This document shows, in pieces, positions 42,960 through 52,207 of a stretch of 64,000 nucleotides of DNA; position 1 is the stretch's first letter; the number at the start of each line of letters is the position of its first letter. This DNA comes from Pseudomonas sp. H9 (GTDB lineage: Bacteria; Pseudomonadota; Gammaproteobacteria; Pseudomonadales; Pseudomonadaceae). The notes beneath the pieces were generated by a model. It did no database searches. It saw only the letters and a program-made list of their open reading frames with translations, and was not told where the DNA came from. Location: assembly GCF_004353925.1 (NCBI RefSeq), contig NZ_SMOK01000011.1, positions 124,001 to 188,000 on the forward strand, read 5' to 3'. A program made the translations under genes and the position numbers.

Positions 42960-43886
42960 ATGAACACCATTCCTGACTTGCAGGCTTGGGCGATTTTTGC
43001 CCAGGTGGCCAACAGCGGTTCATTTGCCCGAGCCGCGCAGACATTAGGCATATCCCAGCCCACGGTGTCCAAGGCAATTGCGCGCTTGGAACAACGTTTG
43101 GGCGTTGCTCTGTTGCTTCGTACATCTCGTTCTCTGCAACTGACGAGCGCTGGTGAGCAGGCGTTGGAATGGGCTCAGCGCCTGCTTGAGGAGGGGCGAG
43201 CCATAGAGGCCGAGGCAGCACTTCAGGCGAGTGTTCCCAGCGGAAGGATACGTGTGGCTGCGCCAATGTCGTTTGGCTTGAAATACCTTGCCCCCCTGTT
43301 GCCAGAATTTCGCCAACAGTATCCGCTAATCGAACTTGATCTATCCTTGGATGATCGCATCGTCGATCTGTTGGCGGGCCGTTACGACATCGCGATACGT
43401 ATCGCGGAGTTGCCAGACTCCTCGTTGAGATCGCGCAGGCTTTTTGCTGTACGTCGTCTTCTGGTGGCAAGCCCGTTGTACCTGCAACGTTACGGGCAAC
43501 CTGCCCATCCCAAGGAGCTGGAGCAGCACCAGTGCCTGATCTACACCAACCTACCCACGCCTGAGCGTTGGCGGTTCTCGCATTCGACCTTGGGCGACTG
43601 CGTGGTGCCGGTGCGTGGAGGCATTAGTGGTAATAATGCCGACCTCCTGCAACCGGCATTGCTGGCCGGGCAGGGGCTGGCCCTGCAGCCTGAGTTCCTT
43701 GCATGGGAGGCGCTGCAAACCGGGGAACTGGTGCATGTGCTGGCCGACTGGCACTTCGCTGATATCGCCATTCATCTGGTGACACCGCCGGGTGGTTTGC
43801 GGCCTGTGCGCGTGACCCTGCTGTTGGAGTTCCTTGTTTCCCATCTGGCCAGTGCGTCCTGGGTCAGGGGAGGGACATGCAATTGA
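42960..43886 (+). CDS. LysR-type transcriptional regulator
   Basis: A 308-residue LysR-type regulator with DNA-binding segment FAQVANSGSFARAAQTLGIS... (residues 13-60) and an effector domain beginning near GRIRVAAPMSFG, of the subgroup that includes many PA-type 'DsdC/AphB-like' proteins. ATG at 42960 has no Shine-Dalgarno sequence before it (TCTGTTTTTT), so the start could also be a TTG at 42903. The YcaC-like hydrolase gene follows 116 bases later on the same strand and is a possible target. Confidence 0.9.
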   Translation: MNTIPDLQAWAIFAQVANSGSFARAAQTLGISQPTVSKAIARLEQRLGVALLLRTSRSLQLTSAGEQALEWAQRLLEEGRAIEAEAALQASVPSGRIRVAAPMSFGLKYLAPLLPEFRQQYPLIELDLSLDDRIVDLLAGRYDIAIRIAELPDSSLRSRRLFAVRRLLVASPLYLQRYGQPAHPKELEQHQCLIYTNLPTPERWRFSHSTLGDCVVPVRGGISGNNADLLQPALLAGQGLALQPEFLAWEALQTGELVHVLADWHFADIAIHLVTPPGGLRPVRVTLLLEFLVSHLASASWVRGGTCN

Positions 43887-44002
43887 GGCAGCACTGAGGC
43901 GCTGGGAGCACAAACGTTCAAATCGGGATCATTCGTGCAAGACGCTTCCGGTTCTACTGGCACACAGTTTGGGCTCTACAACGCAACCAGAGGCTCAATC
44001 TT

Positions 44003-44656
44003 ATGGCTATCGCAAAAGCTGAACCCGGCAAGACCCTGCTCGATCCTAGCAACCACACCTTGATCATGATCGACCATCAGTCGCAGATGTCCTTTGCCAC
44101 CAAATCGATTGATGCGGTGTCATTGCGCAACAATGCGGCGCTGGTCTCCAAGGCTGCCAAGGAGTTCAAGGTTTCCACCATCCTCACCACCGTGGCGGAA
44201 AAAAGCTTCTCTGGCCCAATCTTCGATGAAATTCGTTCGGTCTTCCCTGAGCATCATGTGATCGATCGCACTACCATGAACACTTGGGAAGACGAGCGCA
44301 TTGCCGTTGAGGTCAACAAGATTGGCAAGCAAAAGATCGTTCTGGCTGGCCTGTGGACTTCGGTGTGTATTGTTGGCCCAGCGCTCTCGGCACTGGATCA
44401 GGGCTTTGACGTCTATGTCATCGCTGACGCCTGCGGCGACGTGTCCAACGAAGCCCATCAGCACGCCATGGAGCGAATGATCCAGCTCGGTGCCCGCCCC
44501 ATGACTTCGCTGCAATACCTGCTCGAGCTACAGCGCGACTGGGCACGTGGCGAGACCTACAACGAGACCGTCCAGACCTCGATTGCCCATGGTGGCGCCT
44601 ATGGCTTGGGCCTGATCTACGCCAAGAGCATGTTCAACGCCTCCGAAGGCCATTGA
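44003..44656 (+). CDS. Isochorismatase-family cysteine hydrolase (YcaC-like)
   Basis: A 217-residue cysteine hydrolase. The catalytic Asp24 is in LIMIDHQSQM and the nucleophile Cys122 is in GLWTSVCIVGPAL. The segment RTTMNTWED and the C-terminal LELQRDWAR match the YcaC subgroup, whose physiological substrate is unknown. It follows a LysR gene and precedes an exported amidohydrolase gene, a trio often seen together in Pseudomonas. It has no evident link to the CoA pathways on either side. Confidence 0.9.
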   Translation: MAIAKAEPGKTLLDPSNHTLIMIDHQSQMSFATKSIDAVSLRNNAALVSKAAKEFKVSTILTTVAEKSFSGPIFDEIRSVFPEHHVIDRTTMNTWEDERIAVEVNKIGKQKIVLAGLWTSVCIVGPALSALDQGFDVYVIADACGDVSNEAHQHAMERMIQLGARPMTSLQYLLELQRDWARGETYNETVQTSIAHGGAYGLGLIYAKSMFNASEGH

Positions 44657-44822
44657 TCGAAAGGCCCAAGGAGTGCCTCACAAGCCTCCGTGGGCTGTTC
44701 AATGTCGCAATGGCGGAATATGCCATCTCCTTGTACGGCGTTCGGAAAAATGAGCATTTAAGCAAGGGTGGCTAATCTGCATTGTTGACGCCGACGTGTA
44801 TCGGCTTTGCGAGAAAGACGCC

Positions 44823-46802
44823 ATGAAACAGGATCCACCCAGCAACAGCCGTCGTCATTTCCTTGCCGCTAGCACCGTGCTCGGTGCTGCGGGCGCACTC
44901 TGGTCGTCGCTCCCGTTCGCCGCTGCTAGCGATCCGACCCATGCCAGTCACCCAGGAGGATCCATGACTGCCGACCTGATATTGTTCAATGGCCGTTTCC
45001 ATACCGTTGATCCGGATAAACCAAGTGCCACCGCCGTCGCCATCAAGGATGGCCGATTCCTGGCGGTAGGCAGCGATGCCGAGGTCATGGCACTGCGCAG
45101 CGATACCACGCACACCATCGACCTGAACAGGCGCACAGTGGTGCCTGGTTTGAACGACTCCCACTTGCACCTCATCCGCGGAGGCCTGAACTACAACCTG
45201 GAGTTGCGCTGGGAAGGCGTGCCGTCCTTGGCCGATGCGCTACGGATGCTCAAGGATCAAGCTGACCGTACCCCGGCCCCGCAGTGGGTAAGGGTGGTCG
45301 GCGGTTGGACAGAGTTTCAGTTCGCTGAAAAGCGCCTGCCAACCCTTGAGGAATTGAACAAAGCCGCGCCCGATACGCCGGTATTCGTCCTGCACTTGTA
45401 TGACCGTGCGCTGCTCAACCGCGCGGCGTTGAAGGTTGTAGGCTATGACCGCAACACGCCCAACCCGCCTGGCGGTGAGATTCAGCGCGATGCCAATGGC
45501 GAGCCGACCGGCATGCTGATCGCGCGCCCGAACGCGATGATTCTCTATGCGACCTTGGCCAAAGGGCCCAAATTGCCGTTGGAATACCAAGTCAACTCCA
45601 CCCGCCAGTTTATGCGCGAGCTGAACCGTCTGGGGGTGACCAGCGCCATCGACGCCGGGGGTGGTTTCCAGAATTATCCCGATGATTACCAAGTGATTCA
45701 GGAACTGGCCAACAACGGCCAGTTGACCGTGCGGATTGCTTACAACCTGTTCACTCAAAAACCCAAGGAAGAGCTGGCTGATTTCCAGAACTGGAGCAAG
45801 CTGGTCAAACCAGGCGATGGCTCGGACTTCTTCCGCCACAACGGTGCCGGCGAGATGCTGGTGTTCTCTGCTGCCGATTTCGAAGACTTCCTAGAGCCTC
45901 GTCCGGATCTGCCGGCGACCATGGAGCAGGAACTGGAACCGGTGGTTCGTCATCTGGTGGAGCAGCGTTGGCCGTTCCGCCTGCATGCGACCTACGATGA
46001 ATCCATTTCACGCATGCTCGATGTGTTTGAGAAGGTCAACCGGGATATCCCGTTCAATGGCCTGCCGTGGTTCTTCGACCACGCCGAGACAGTCAGCCCG
46101 CAGAACATCGAGCGCATCAGGGCGCTGGGCGGTGGTATTGCCATCCAGCACCGCATGGCGTTCCAGGGCGAATATTTTGTCGATCGCTATGGCGCCAAGG
46201 CTGCCGAACATACCCCACCGATCCAGCGTATGTTGGCCGAAGGCGTGCCGGTCGGGGGGGGCACCGACGCCACGCGGGTGGCCAGCTACAACCCTTGGAC
46301 GGCTTTGTACTGGCTGGTCAGTGGCAAGACGGTGGGCGGGTTGGCGCTGCACCCCCAAGGGCTTGCCCGCGAAACGGCGTTGCAGATCTTCACCCACGGC
46401 AGTGCTTGGTTCTCCAGCGAACAAGGAAAGAAAGGCCAAATCAAGGTTGGCCAGTTCGCCGATTTGATCGCGCTGTCGGCAGATTTCTTCAGCGTCGACG
46501 AAGCTTCGATCAAATGGCTTGAGTCGGTACTCACGGTGGTGGATGGCAAAGTCGTCTACGGGGCGGCCGAGTTCGACAAGCTTTCGCCACCCGCGCTGCC
46601 CGTGATGCCTGATTGGTCGCCGGTGAACAAGGTGCCCGGGCATTGGAAACCTGCCGCGCCGCTAGTTGCCCAGGTACACCAGTGCGCCGGGCCCTGCGCG
46701 GTGCATTCGCACCAGCATGACCGGGCGCGTCGCTCGAACGTGCCGGTCAGTGACTACCAGGGCTTCTGGGGCGCCTTCGGCTGCTCGTGCTTTGCATTCT
46801 GA
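44823..46802 (+). CDS. Tat-exported amidohydrolase (YtcJ-like)
   Basis: A 659-residue metal-dependent hydrolase. The N-terminus SRRHFLAAS with a following hydrophobic stretch to about residue 40 is a twin-arginine signal, so it is exported folded. The amidohydrolase-3 features are VPGLNDSHLHLIRGG (His-x-His metal site), RLHATYDES, WFFDHAETV and GGGTDATRVASYNPWTALYWLVSG. Such proteins hydrolyse N-formyl or amide bonds, and the substrate is unknown here. ATG at 44823 follows GAGAAAG. The tail after residue 600 is cysteine- and histidine-rich (QCAGPCAVHSHQHD), which is unusual. A terminator follows. Confidence 0.9.
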   Translation: MKQDPPSNSRRHFLAASTVLGAAGALWSSLPFAAASDPTHASHPGGSMTADLILFNGRFHTVDPDKPSATAVAIKDGRFLAVGSDAEVMALRSDTTHTIDLNRRTVVPGLNDSHLHLIRGGLNYNLELRWEGVPSLADALRMLKDQADRTPAPQWVRVVGGWTEFQFAEKRLPTLEELNKAAPDTPVFVLHLYDRALLNRAALKVVGYDRNTPNPPGGEIQRDANGEPTGMLIARPNAMILYATLAKGPKLPLEYQVNSTRQFMRELNRLGVTSAIDAGGGFQNYPDDYQVIQELANNGQLTVRIAYNLFTQKPKEELADFQNWSKLVKPGDGSDFFRHNGAGEMLVFSAADFEDFLEPRPDLPATMEQELEPVVRHLVEQRWPFRLHATYDESISRMLDVFEKVNRDIPFNGLPWFFDHAETVSPQNIERIRALGGGIAIQHRMAFQGEYFVDRYGAKAAEHTPPIQRMLAEGVPVGGGTDATRVASYNPWTALYWLVSGKTVGGLALHPQGLARETALQIFTHGSAWFSSEQGKKGQIKVGQFADLIALSADFFSVDEASIKWLESVLTVVDGKVVYGAAEFDKLSPPALPVMPDWSPVNKVPGHWKPAAPLVAQVHQCAGPCAVHSHQHDRARRSNVPVSDYQGFWGAFGCSCFAF

Positions 46803-46810
46803 CGCAGCTC

Positions 46811-46840
46811 CCGCGAGCCAGGTGACCGGCTCGCGGTTTT
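46811..46840 (+). terminator. Rho-independent terminator
   Basis: CCGCGAGCC and GGCTCGCGG form a perfect 9-bp stem with an 8-base loop and TTTT tail, 8 bases after the amidohydrolase stop. It separates the accessory genes from cluster B. Confidence 0.9.
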
Positions 46841-46876
46841 CGGGTAGCGCAAGTCGGTCAACCTGACCGATAGGCA

Positions 46877-46894
46877 AGGCCCTTCCGAGGGCCT
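46877..46894. other. Hairpin upstream of cluster B
   Basis: AGGCCCT-TCCG-AGGGCCT with flanking GGC/GCC, followed by CGCCTTTCC. The UNCG-type loop makes it stable. It could be a second terminator after the amidohydrolase gene. Confidence 0.5.
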
Positions 46895-46927
46895 GCCGCC
46901 TTTCCTGTTTCCCTCTTGTACCGCCCA

Positions 46928-46949
46928 GCCAGCCTCCTGGCCTGGGGGG
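46928..46949. repeat. 22-bp direct repeat, copy 1 (cluster B control region)
   Basis: GCCAGCCTCCTGGCC plus TGGGGGG; the second copy at 47010-47031 differs at only two positions. The copies start 82 bp apart, close to eight helical turns, in the 293-base gap before the YCF48-like gene. They are probable activator sites, perhaps for the MalT-type regulator at 58985. Confidence 0.6.
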
Positions 46950-47009
46950 CGCCCGGCTGTTCCTGCCGAACACTCTTGCACCTGGCCGCACGCCGCGAGC
47001 GCTCCCCCC

Positions 47010-47031
47010 GCCAGCCACCTGCCCTGGGGGG
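47010..47031. repeat. 22-bp direct repeat, copy 2 (cluster B control region)
   Basis: GCCAGCCACCTGCCC plus TGGGGGG, 65 bases before the ATG of the YCF48-like gene. The G-run end is reminiscent of the G-rich right arm of the cluster A operators, but the palindromic left arm is missing, so a different regulator is likely. Confidence 0.6.
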
Positions 47032-47095
47032 ACGCTTCAGCGCGGAGGAGTCGTGATGATGAATTTCACACATAAGAACAACTACAGGTGGCCTC

Positions 47096-48217
47096 ATGCA
47101 ACGCTCACAAATCGTTCCCGATGCGGGTTCATCGGGCTCTGCTTGCCCGCCGTCGCGTGCCGGTGTCTCCCGTCCTGATCCGCGTTTCAGAACGCCTTCC
47201 AGGTCTACGGCGCATTCCTTTCGCAAGACGCAGGCGCAAGGTGTGATCTTGCCTTGGATCGGGCGTCTCTCGCCCTGGGTTCTGATCGCCGGCCTCGCCT
47301 ATGCAGCCGTCTTCGTCAAACCTAGCGCCAATGGTGCGCCATTGTCGCAACCCGTGCTCGAGCGCCGTGACATGTTCTACGGTGCAGCGGGCGATCTTGC
47401 CTCGCTGTGGGTCGTGGGACAACACGGCGCGATACTGCATGGCGTGGACGGTGCCACCCAGTGGAGCCGGAACGTTCTCCCGACCGGCACCAGCCTGCAG
47501 GCCGTTGCAGTTTCGCCAGCGGGTGTCGTGGTTGCCGTGGGTAACCACGGTGACCTCTGGCTTAAGGCGCCTGGCCAGGCTTGGCTCTCCACACCGCTGC
47601 CGGTGGGAGAGGTGGGCGCAAAGCTGCTCGACGTGGCATTCATTGACGGACACTTTTGGGTGTCCGGCGAGATGGGCTCGCTTTTTCGTGCGGGGCCGGA
47701 CGCTGGCGTTTGGGAACGCCTGGGGGATGAGCAGGATGTGGCTTTCAATGCCATTCGCCCTGGAGCCGGTGGCGACCTCTGGATTGCGGCGGAGTTTGGT
47801 CGACTGCTTCGCAGCCGTGATGGTGGCAAGCGTTGGAGCACGCAGGAGTTAGGCAGCGAGAGCCTTCGCGCCGTGGCATTCGAGGGCCAGGTCGGCGTTG
47901 CGGTCGGCAATGCAGGACATGCCTATGTCAGCCGGGATGGTGGCGACAGCTGGAGTGCGGTTGAGCCTTTCACCACCGACCACTTGCATGATGTCGCGGT
48001 GAAGGAGGGGCTCTGGAGTGTGGTGGGCGACCATGGCACCTACTTCCAAACCCTCAGTCCCAGCGAGGCTTGGCAAAACGCCGCCCCGGCTGGGTTGAGC
48101 AAGGGCTACTTCACCCGGGTGCTGCCGATTGCGGGCGGTAATTTGCTGGTGGGTCAGCAGCTGGCCATGATTGAAGGTGGGCGCCTGACCGTCATCACGG
48201 CAGGAGGTCGGCCATGA
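47096..48217 (+). CDS. YCF48-like (BNR-repeat) membrane-anchored protein
   Basis: A 373-residue protein with a basic N-terminal tail of about 50 residues, one membrane helix (LSPWVLIAGLAYAAVFV), then a periplasmic YCF48/HCF136-like beta-propeller with BNR/Asp-box repeats (SRDGGKRWS and SRDGGDSWS). The long Ser/Arg-rich tail before the helix is unusual, and the start may lie further in. An AGGTGG site precedes the ATG at 47096. It overlaps the RND gene by 4 bases (ATGA), so the two are translationally coupled. YCF48, MMPL, DUF1302 and DUF1329 genes occur as a set in several proteobacteria and look like one envelope machine. Confidence 0.85.
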   Translation: MQRSQIVPDAGSSGSACPPSRAGVSRPDPRFRTPSRSTAHSFRKTQAQGVILPWIGRLSPWVLIAGLAYAAVFVKPSANGAPLSQPVLERRDMFYGAAGDLASLWVVGQHGAILHGVDGATQWSRNVLPTGTSLQAVAVSPAGVVVAVGNHGDLWLKAPGQAWLSTPLPVGEVGAKLLDVAFIDGHFWVSGEMGSLFRAGPDAGVWERLGDEQDVAFNAIRPGAGGDLWIAAEFGRLLRSRDGGKRWSTQELGSESLRAVAFEGQVGVAVGNAGHAYVSRDGGDSWSAVEPFTTDHLHDVAVKEGLWSVVGDHGTYFQTLSPSEAWQNAAPAGLSKGYFTRVLPIAGGNLLVGQQLAMIEGGRLTVITAGGRP

Positions 48218-50598
48218 GGCAGCTGCAGAGCTTTGCCGCCCGCCTGGCCGGGTGGTCGATTGCCCATCGCGTTCCGGTCACGCTAGTGGTCGGCCTGATC
48301 ACCCTGTTTTTCGCATTCTGCCTGACGCGTCTGGAGATCCAGACCCGTTTCTCGGACATGGTTCCCCACGACCATCCGTACGTGAAGGTGCATCAGACGT
48401 ACAAGGACAGCTTCGCCGCTAGCAACCGGGTCTCAATCCTGGTCAAGGCGCGCGAGGGCGACATCCTGCGGGGCGACATCCTCGAAGAGGTGCAGCGCAT
48501 CACCCGCGCCTTGCGCAAGGTGGAGGGGGTTAACCCGCAGCAGATCGTCTCGCTCGCCTCGCGCAAGCTCAAGCGAGTAAATGCCTCATCCGAAGGTATT
48601 GAGACCGAGCCGCTGATGGGCGAGCGCGTACCTCGAACTGAGGCTGAACTGCGTGTTCTGCGCCAGGCGATCCTCAACAACTCGATGGTTTATGGCCTGT
48701 TCGTCGATCGTGATTTCACCTCCACCCTGATCCAGGTGGACTTCTATGACCATCTGGTGAACTACAAGGCGATCTTTCCTCAGATCCAAGCGATCCTCGA
48801 TGCGTCGCCGATCCAGGGGCAAGTCAGTCTGCACCTGGTCGGCGAACCGATCCTCTACGGCTGGGTCGCTCATTACCTGCCGGAAACGCTAGGGCTATCG
48901 CTGCTGTCGCTCGGCGCAATGCTGGTGTTGCTGTTCGTTTTCAGCCGGACTTGGCGCGGCACACTGCTGCCGCTACTGGCGGGGAGTATTTCCGGCATCT
49001 GGGCGCTGGGGATCAGTGCGCTGCTGGGCTACAACTGGGACCCGCTGGTGGTGGTTGTGGCTTTCATCATCACGGCGCGCGCTTTGTCCCACTCGGTGCA
49101 GTTGATCACTCGTTACGACGACTTGGTCCTGGACGGACAGGTGGTGTCGCGACGCGCTGCCGAGCAGGCCATGACCGAGCTGTTCCGTCCCAGCATGCTC
49201 GGGTTGTACGCCGACGCCGGGGCCATCCTCTGCGTGATGCTTACGCCGATCTCCCTGCTGCACAAGGTGGCGATCATTGGGGCCGTGTGGGTGATGAGCA
49301 TTGCTGTGTCTGCGGTCGTGATGACGCCAATCATGCTGTCCTGGGTGAGCCGGCCGCAGGGCTTCGTGCACCCTCTGAACCTCGACTTCATTCTTGCTGC
49401 GGTGCTGCGCGTCGCTTCGCGGCTGGTATCCACCCGGGCCCGTTACCTGGTGGCGCCGGTTTGTGTGGTGCTGCTCGCCGGCCTGCTGTTCGAGGCATCG
49501 CGAATCCAGGTCGGGGATGCCAGCGACGGTTCACCGATTCTCTGGAAGGACGCCGCGTTCAACCGTGACAGCGCTCTAATCAACCGACTGTATCCGGGTT
49601 CCGAACAGATGTTCGTGGTCATCGAGGGACGCGGGCCGGATTCGCTCAAGGCGCCAGAGGTTCTGGACTGGGCGCAACGTTTCTCGCGCTACATGGAACG
49701 CCAACCGGAAATCGGCGGCAGCGTATCGCTGGCCGACCTGGTGGTGGATATTCGGCGCAATCTCTACGAAGGCAACCCGCGTTACCGTGAACTGGGGGCG
49801 TCGCAGACCGAGAATGGCGAGCTGATCAACTTCTACCTGCAGGGCGCGGCGCCGGAAGACATGGCGCAGTATGCCGACCGGCAGTTCCAGAATGGCGCCA
49901 TAACCCTGTTCTTCCGCGACCACAAGGGTGACACCCTGCGCAACGCGGTGCACTACGCCAATCGCTTCATCGCCGAGAACCCACTGGAACAGGCCGACGT
50001 CAAGCTCGGTGGCGGTGGCCTGGGGGTAATCGCCGCGGTCAACGAGGTGCTACTCAGTGACCAGATCGAGGCCATCGCCCTGGCTTTCCTGGTGGTGGTG
50101 ATCTGTTGTCTGGTGGTCTACCGCTCTTCAATCAGTGGCGTCTTCTTCATCATCCCGGTGCTGGTCTCCAACGTCGTCACGTTCGCCTTCATGTCCTGGC
50201 AGGGAATCGGCATGAGCATCAGCACATTGCCGGTCGTTGCACTGGGGATCGGCCTGGGGGTGGATTACGCCTTCTACATCGTCGATTCGATCAAGGAATA
50301 CCTGGAGAAGTACCCCGAAGCGTCCCCCCTTGAGGCCGTGCTTCAGTCCATTGGTTCGGCGGGACGCGGCGTACTGCTGACCGCTTTCACTCTGGCTGCC
50401 GGTGTATTGCTCTGGACTTTCTCCTCCCTGCGATTCCAGGCCGAGATGGGGCTGCTGATTGGCCTCTGGCTGATGGTTTCCGCCTTCACGTCGTTGTTCG
50501 TCATGCCGGCGCTGGCCTTGGTATTCAAACCCCAATTTATCTTCGCCGTAGCGCATCCGGTGGAGCGGTGCGACTTCGATTCTGAGCCGGCGGTGTAA
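48214..50598 (+). CDS. RND/MMPL superfamily transporter
   Basis: A 794-residue membrane protein of the RND superfamily (HAE2/MMPL-like). One N-terminal helix (RVPVTLVVGLITLFFAFCL) is followed by a periplasmic loop (about residues 40-220), five helices, a second loop (about 425-610) and a final five-helix bundle. The proton-relay signature is complete in the second half (GIGLGVDYAFYIVDS) but absent at the equivalent place in the first (FIITARALSHSVQLI). MMPL-type proteins move lipids, hopanoids or sterols. With the DUF1302 and DUF1329 proteins it may carry a hydrophobic substrate through the envelope, the direction of transport being unknown. Confidence 0.9.
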   Translation: MRQLQSFAARLAGWSIAHRVPVTLVVGLITLFFAFCLTRLEIQTRFSDMVPHDHPYVKVHQTYKDSFAASNRVSILVKAREGDILRGDILEEVQRITRALRKVEGVNPQQIVSLASRKLKRVNASSEGIETEPLMGERVPRTEAELRVLRQAILNNSMVYGLFVDRDFTSTLIQVDFYDHLVNYKAIFPQIQAILDASPIQGQVSLHLVGEPILYGWVAHYLPETLGLSLLSLGAMLVLLFVFSRTWRGTLLPLLAGSISGIWALGISALLGYNWDPLVVVVAFIITARALSHSVQLITRYDDLVLDGQVVSRRAAEQAMTELFRPSMLGLYADAGAILCVMLTPISLLHKVAIIGAVWVMSIAVSAVVMTPIMLSWVSRPQGFVHPLNLDFILAAVLRVASRLVSTRARYLVAPVCVVLLAGLLFEASRIQVGDASDGSPILWKDAAFNRDSALINRLYPGSEQMFVVIEGRGPDSLKAPEVLDWAQRFSRYMERQPEIGGSVSLADLVVDIRRNLYEGNPRYRELGASQTENGELINFYLQGAAPEDMAQYADRQFQNGAITLFFRDHKGDTLRNAVHYANRFIAENPLEQADVKLGGGGLGVIAAVNEVLLSDQIEAIALAFLVVVICCLVVYRSSISGVFFIIPVLVSNVVTFAFMSWQGIGMSISTLPVVALGIGLGVDYAFYIVDSIKEYLEKYPEASPLEAVLQSIGSAGRGVLLTAFTLAAGVLLWTFSSLRFQAEMGLLIGLWLMVSAFTSLFVMPALALVFKPQFIFAVAHPVERCDFDSEPAV

Positions 50599-50653
50599 TC
50601 GGTCGGCTCGAATAAGGCCTTGCCACCAATAAAAACAATGAGAGGTGTTCAGG

Positions 50654-52192
50654 ATGCAATTGAAATCTCAGGCCCACCGGCCCTGGTTGGCCCTGGCGCT
50701 GCTGCCAATGTGGACCTTGTCTGCGGGGGCTCACGCCATGGACTACGGCAACGACGACTTCGGCTTCAGCCTGGGTGGCTACGTCAGAGGTTGGTCGTCC
50801 TTCAATCTCAAGGATGCCCCGGAAACCCGTGCCGATGACAAGGGCAAGCTGTCGATGGTGCGCAGCTCCCTGATGTTGGATGCCGATGCCGTCACCGGCC
50901 CCCTCAGTTGGAAGGCCATCGCTCGGCTCGACAAGGAGGTGATGACCGACTACCAGGATGATTTGCAGGACATCAACCGCTCCATGGTCAATACCGGCGC
51001 TCGCGGGCGGGGCAGCGATCTAATGGGCGAGTACGACCAGGCGGAACTGCGCGAATTTTATTTCGACTACGAGTACGACCGGGTCAAGTTTCGCGTTGGG
51101 AAGCAGCAGGTGGTATGGGGCGAGACCGACTTTTTCCGTGCCATGGACGTGGTGCAGGGTTTTGACTACCGCTGGCGTTCGTTCCTTGAGCCGGAAAACG
51201 AGGAACTGCGCAAGCCGCTGATCATGCTCAACACCACCCTCCAGGTGCCGGAGCTGGACGGCTCGCTGCAGGTACTGGTGCGCCCGGGGCTGGATGCGCA
51301 CAACGCCATCGGCAATAGCGTCGACTTCTATGGCGGCCGCTGGGCCCCTCAGCCTTATCGTGGGACCGACTTTTTCTCGGTAGTGGATACCGACTACGAC
51401 CATCCGCAAGGCGACAACGAGAAAGTCACCGCAGGGCTGCGCTGGGCGGGACTCATCGGCGACGTGAACTACTCATTGGCCTGGCTCAAGTCTTACCAAG
51501 GCGACCCAGTAATCAACTCGCGATTCAACCCTTACAAGAAGACCCCGAAGGGGATACTGGGCGATGCCATCCACCCCGAAATCACTGTGATAGGCGCGAC
51601 GGCAAGTACCTACGTGGCGGCGGCAGATGCGGTGTTTTCCACCGAGTTGGTCTACACACAGGACGCCGCGTTCAACCTGGGTAGCGAGCCCCTGTTCGGT
51701 GGCGCCGTACCGCCAGGGTTTGGCGGCATCAAGCGCAAGGACACCTTTACGTCAATGGTGCGTATGGACAAGACCGTGGATCTGACGCGCCTGCTCGGTA
51801 CCAGTCGGCCGTCCTTCCTCTCTACGCAGTTGTTCAACACCCGCGTCCTTGGTTTCTCGAAGGACGACGACTTGGTCGAACTGGCGGCGTTCAGTGCCAA
51901 GAAGAAGCGCAACACCACGCTACTCACCACCGTCCTGCAAATGAACTACCGCAACGACACCATCAACCCATCCCTGGCCGGTGGCGTCGACGTAGGCAAT
52001 GGCGGCGGCTTCCTGATCCCGGCGGTGGAGTTCGTGATGGGCGACAACTGGCGCCTGCGAGCCGAAGCCGATTTGTTCTTCGCCGCCGGCAACAGCAATG
52101 AGTCCGCCCAGGACGACAGTAGTTCCACCCGTCTGTTTGGCTACTTCGACAACCATGACCAGCTAGTGCTGCGTTTGACCCGTCAATTCTAA
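50654..52192 (+). CDS. DUF1302-like outer-membrane protein
   Basis: A 512-residue exported protein with signal peptide (SAGAHA-MD), a DUF1302-type VGKQQVVWGETDFFRAMDVV segment near residues 150-170, and an outer-membrane style C-terminus (VLRLTRQF). It differs greatly from the DUF1302 protein of cluster A in length and in most of its sequence. ATG at 50654 has GAGG before it. It lies 55 bases after the RND gene and 15 before the DUF1329 gene. A barrel for a hydrophobic ligand is the usual inference. Confidence 0.85.
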   Translation: MQLKSQAHRPWLALALLPMWTLSAGAHAMDYGNDDFGFSLGGYVRGWSSFNLKDAPETRADDKGKLSMVRSSLMLDADAVTGPLSWKAIARLDKEVMTDYQDDLQDINRSMVNTGARGRGSDLMGEYDQAELREFYFDYEYDRVKFRVGKQQVVWGETDFFRAMDVVQGFDYRWRSFLEPENEELRKPLIMLNTTLQVPELDGSLQVLVRPGLDAHNAIGNSVDFYGGRWAPQPYRGTDFFSVVDTDYDHPQGDNEKVTAGLRWAGLIGDVNYSLAWLKSYQGDPVINSRFNPYKKTPKGILGDAIHPEITVIGATASTYVAAADAVFSTELVYTQDAAFNLGSEPLFGGAVPPGFGGIKRKDTFTSMVRMDKTVDLTRLLGTSRPSFLSTQLFNTRVLGFSKDDDLVELAAFSAKKKRNTTLLTTVLQMNYRNDTINPSLAGGVDVGNGGGFLIPAVEFVMGDNWRLRAEADLFFAAGNSNESAQDDSSSTRLFGYFDNHDQLVLRLTRQF

Positions 52193-52207
52193 GCCCGGTG
52201 AATCACG

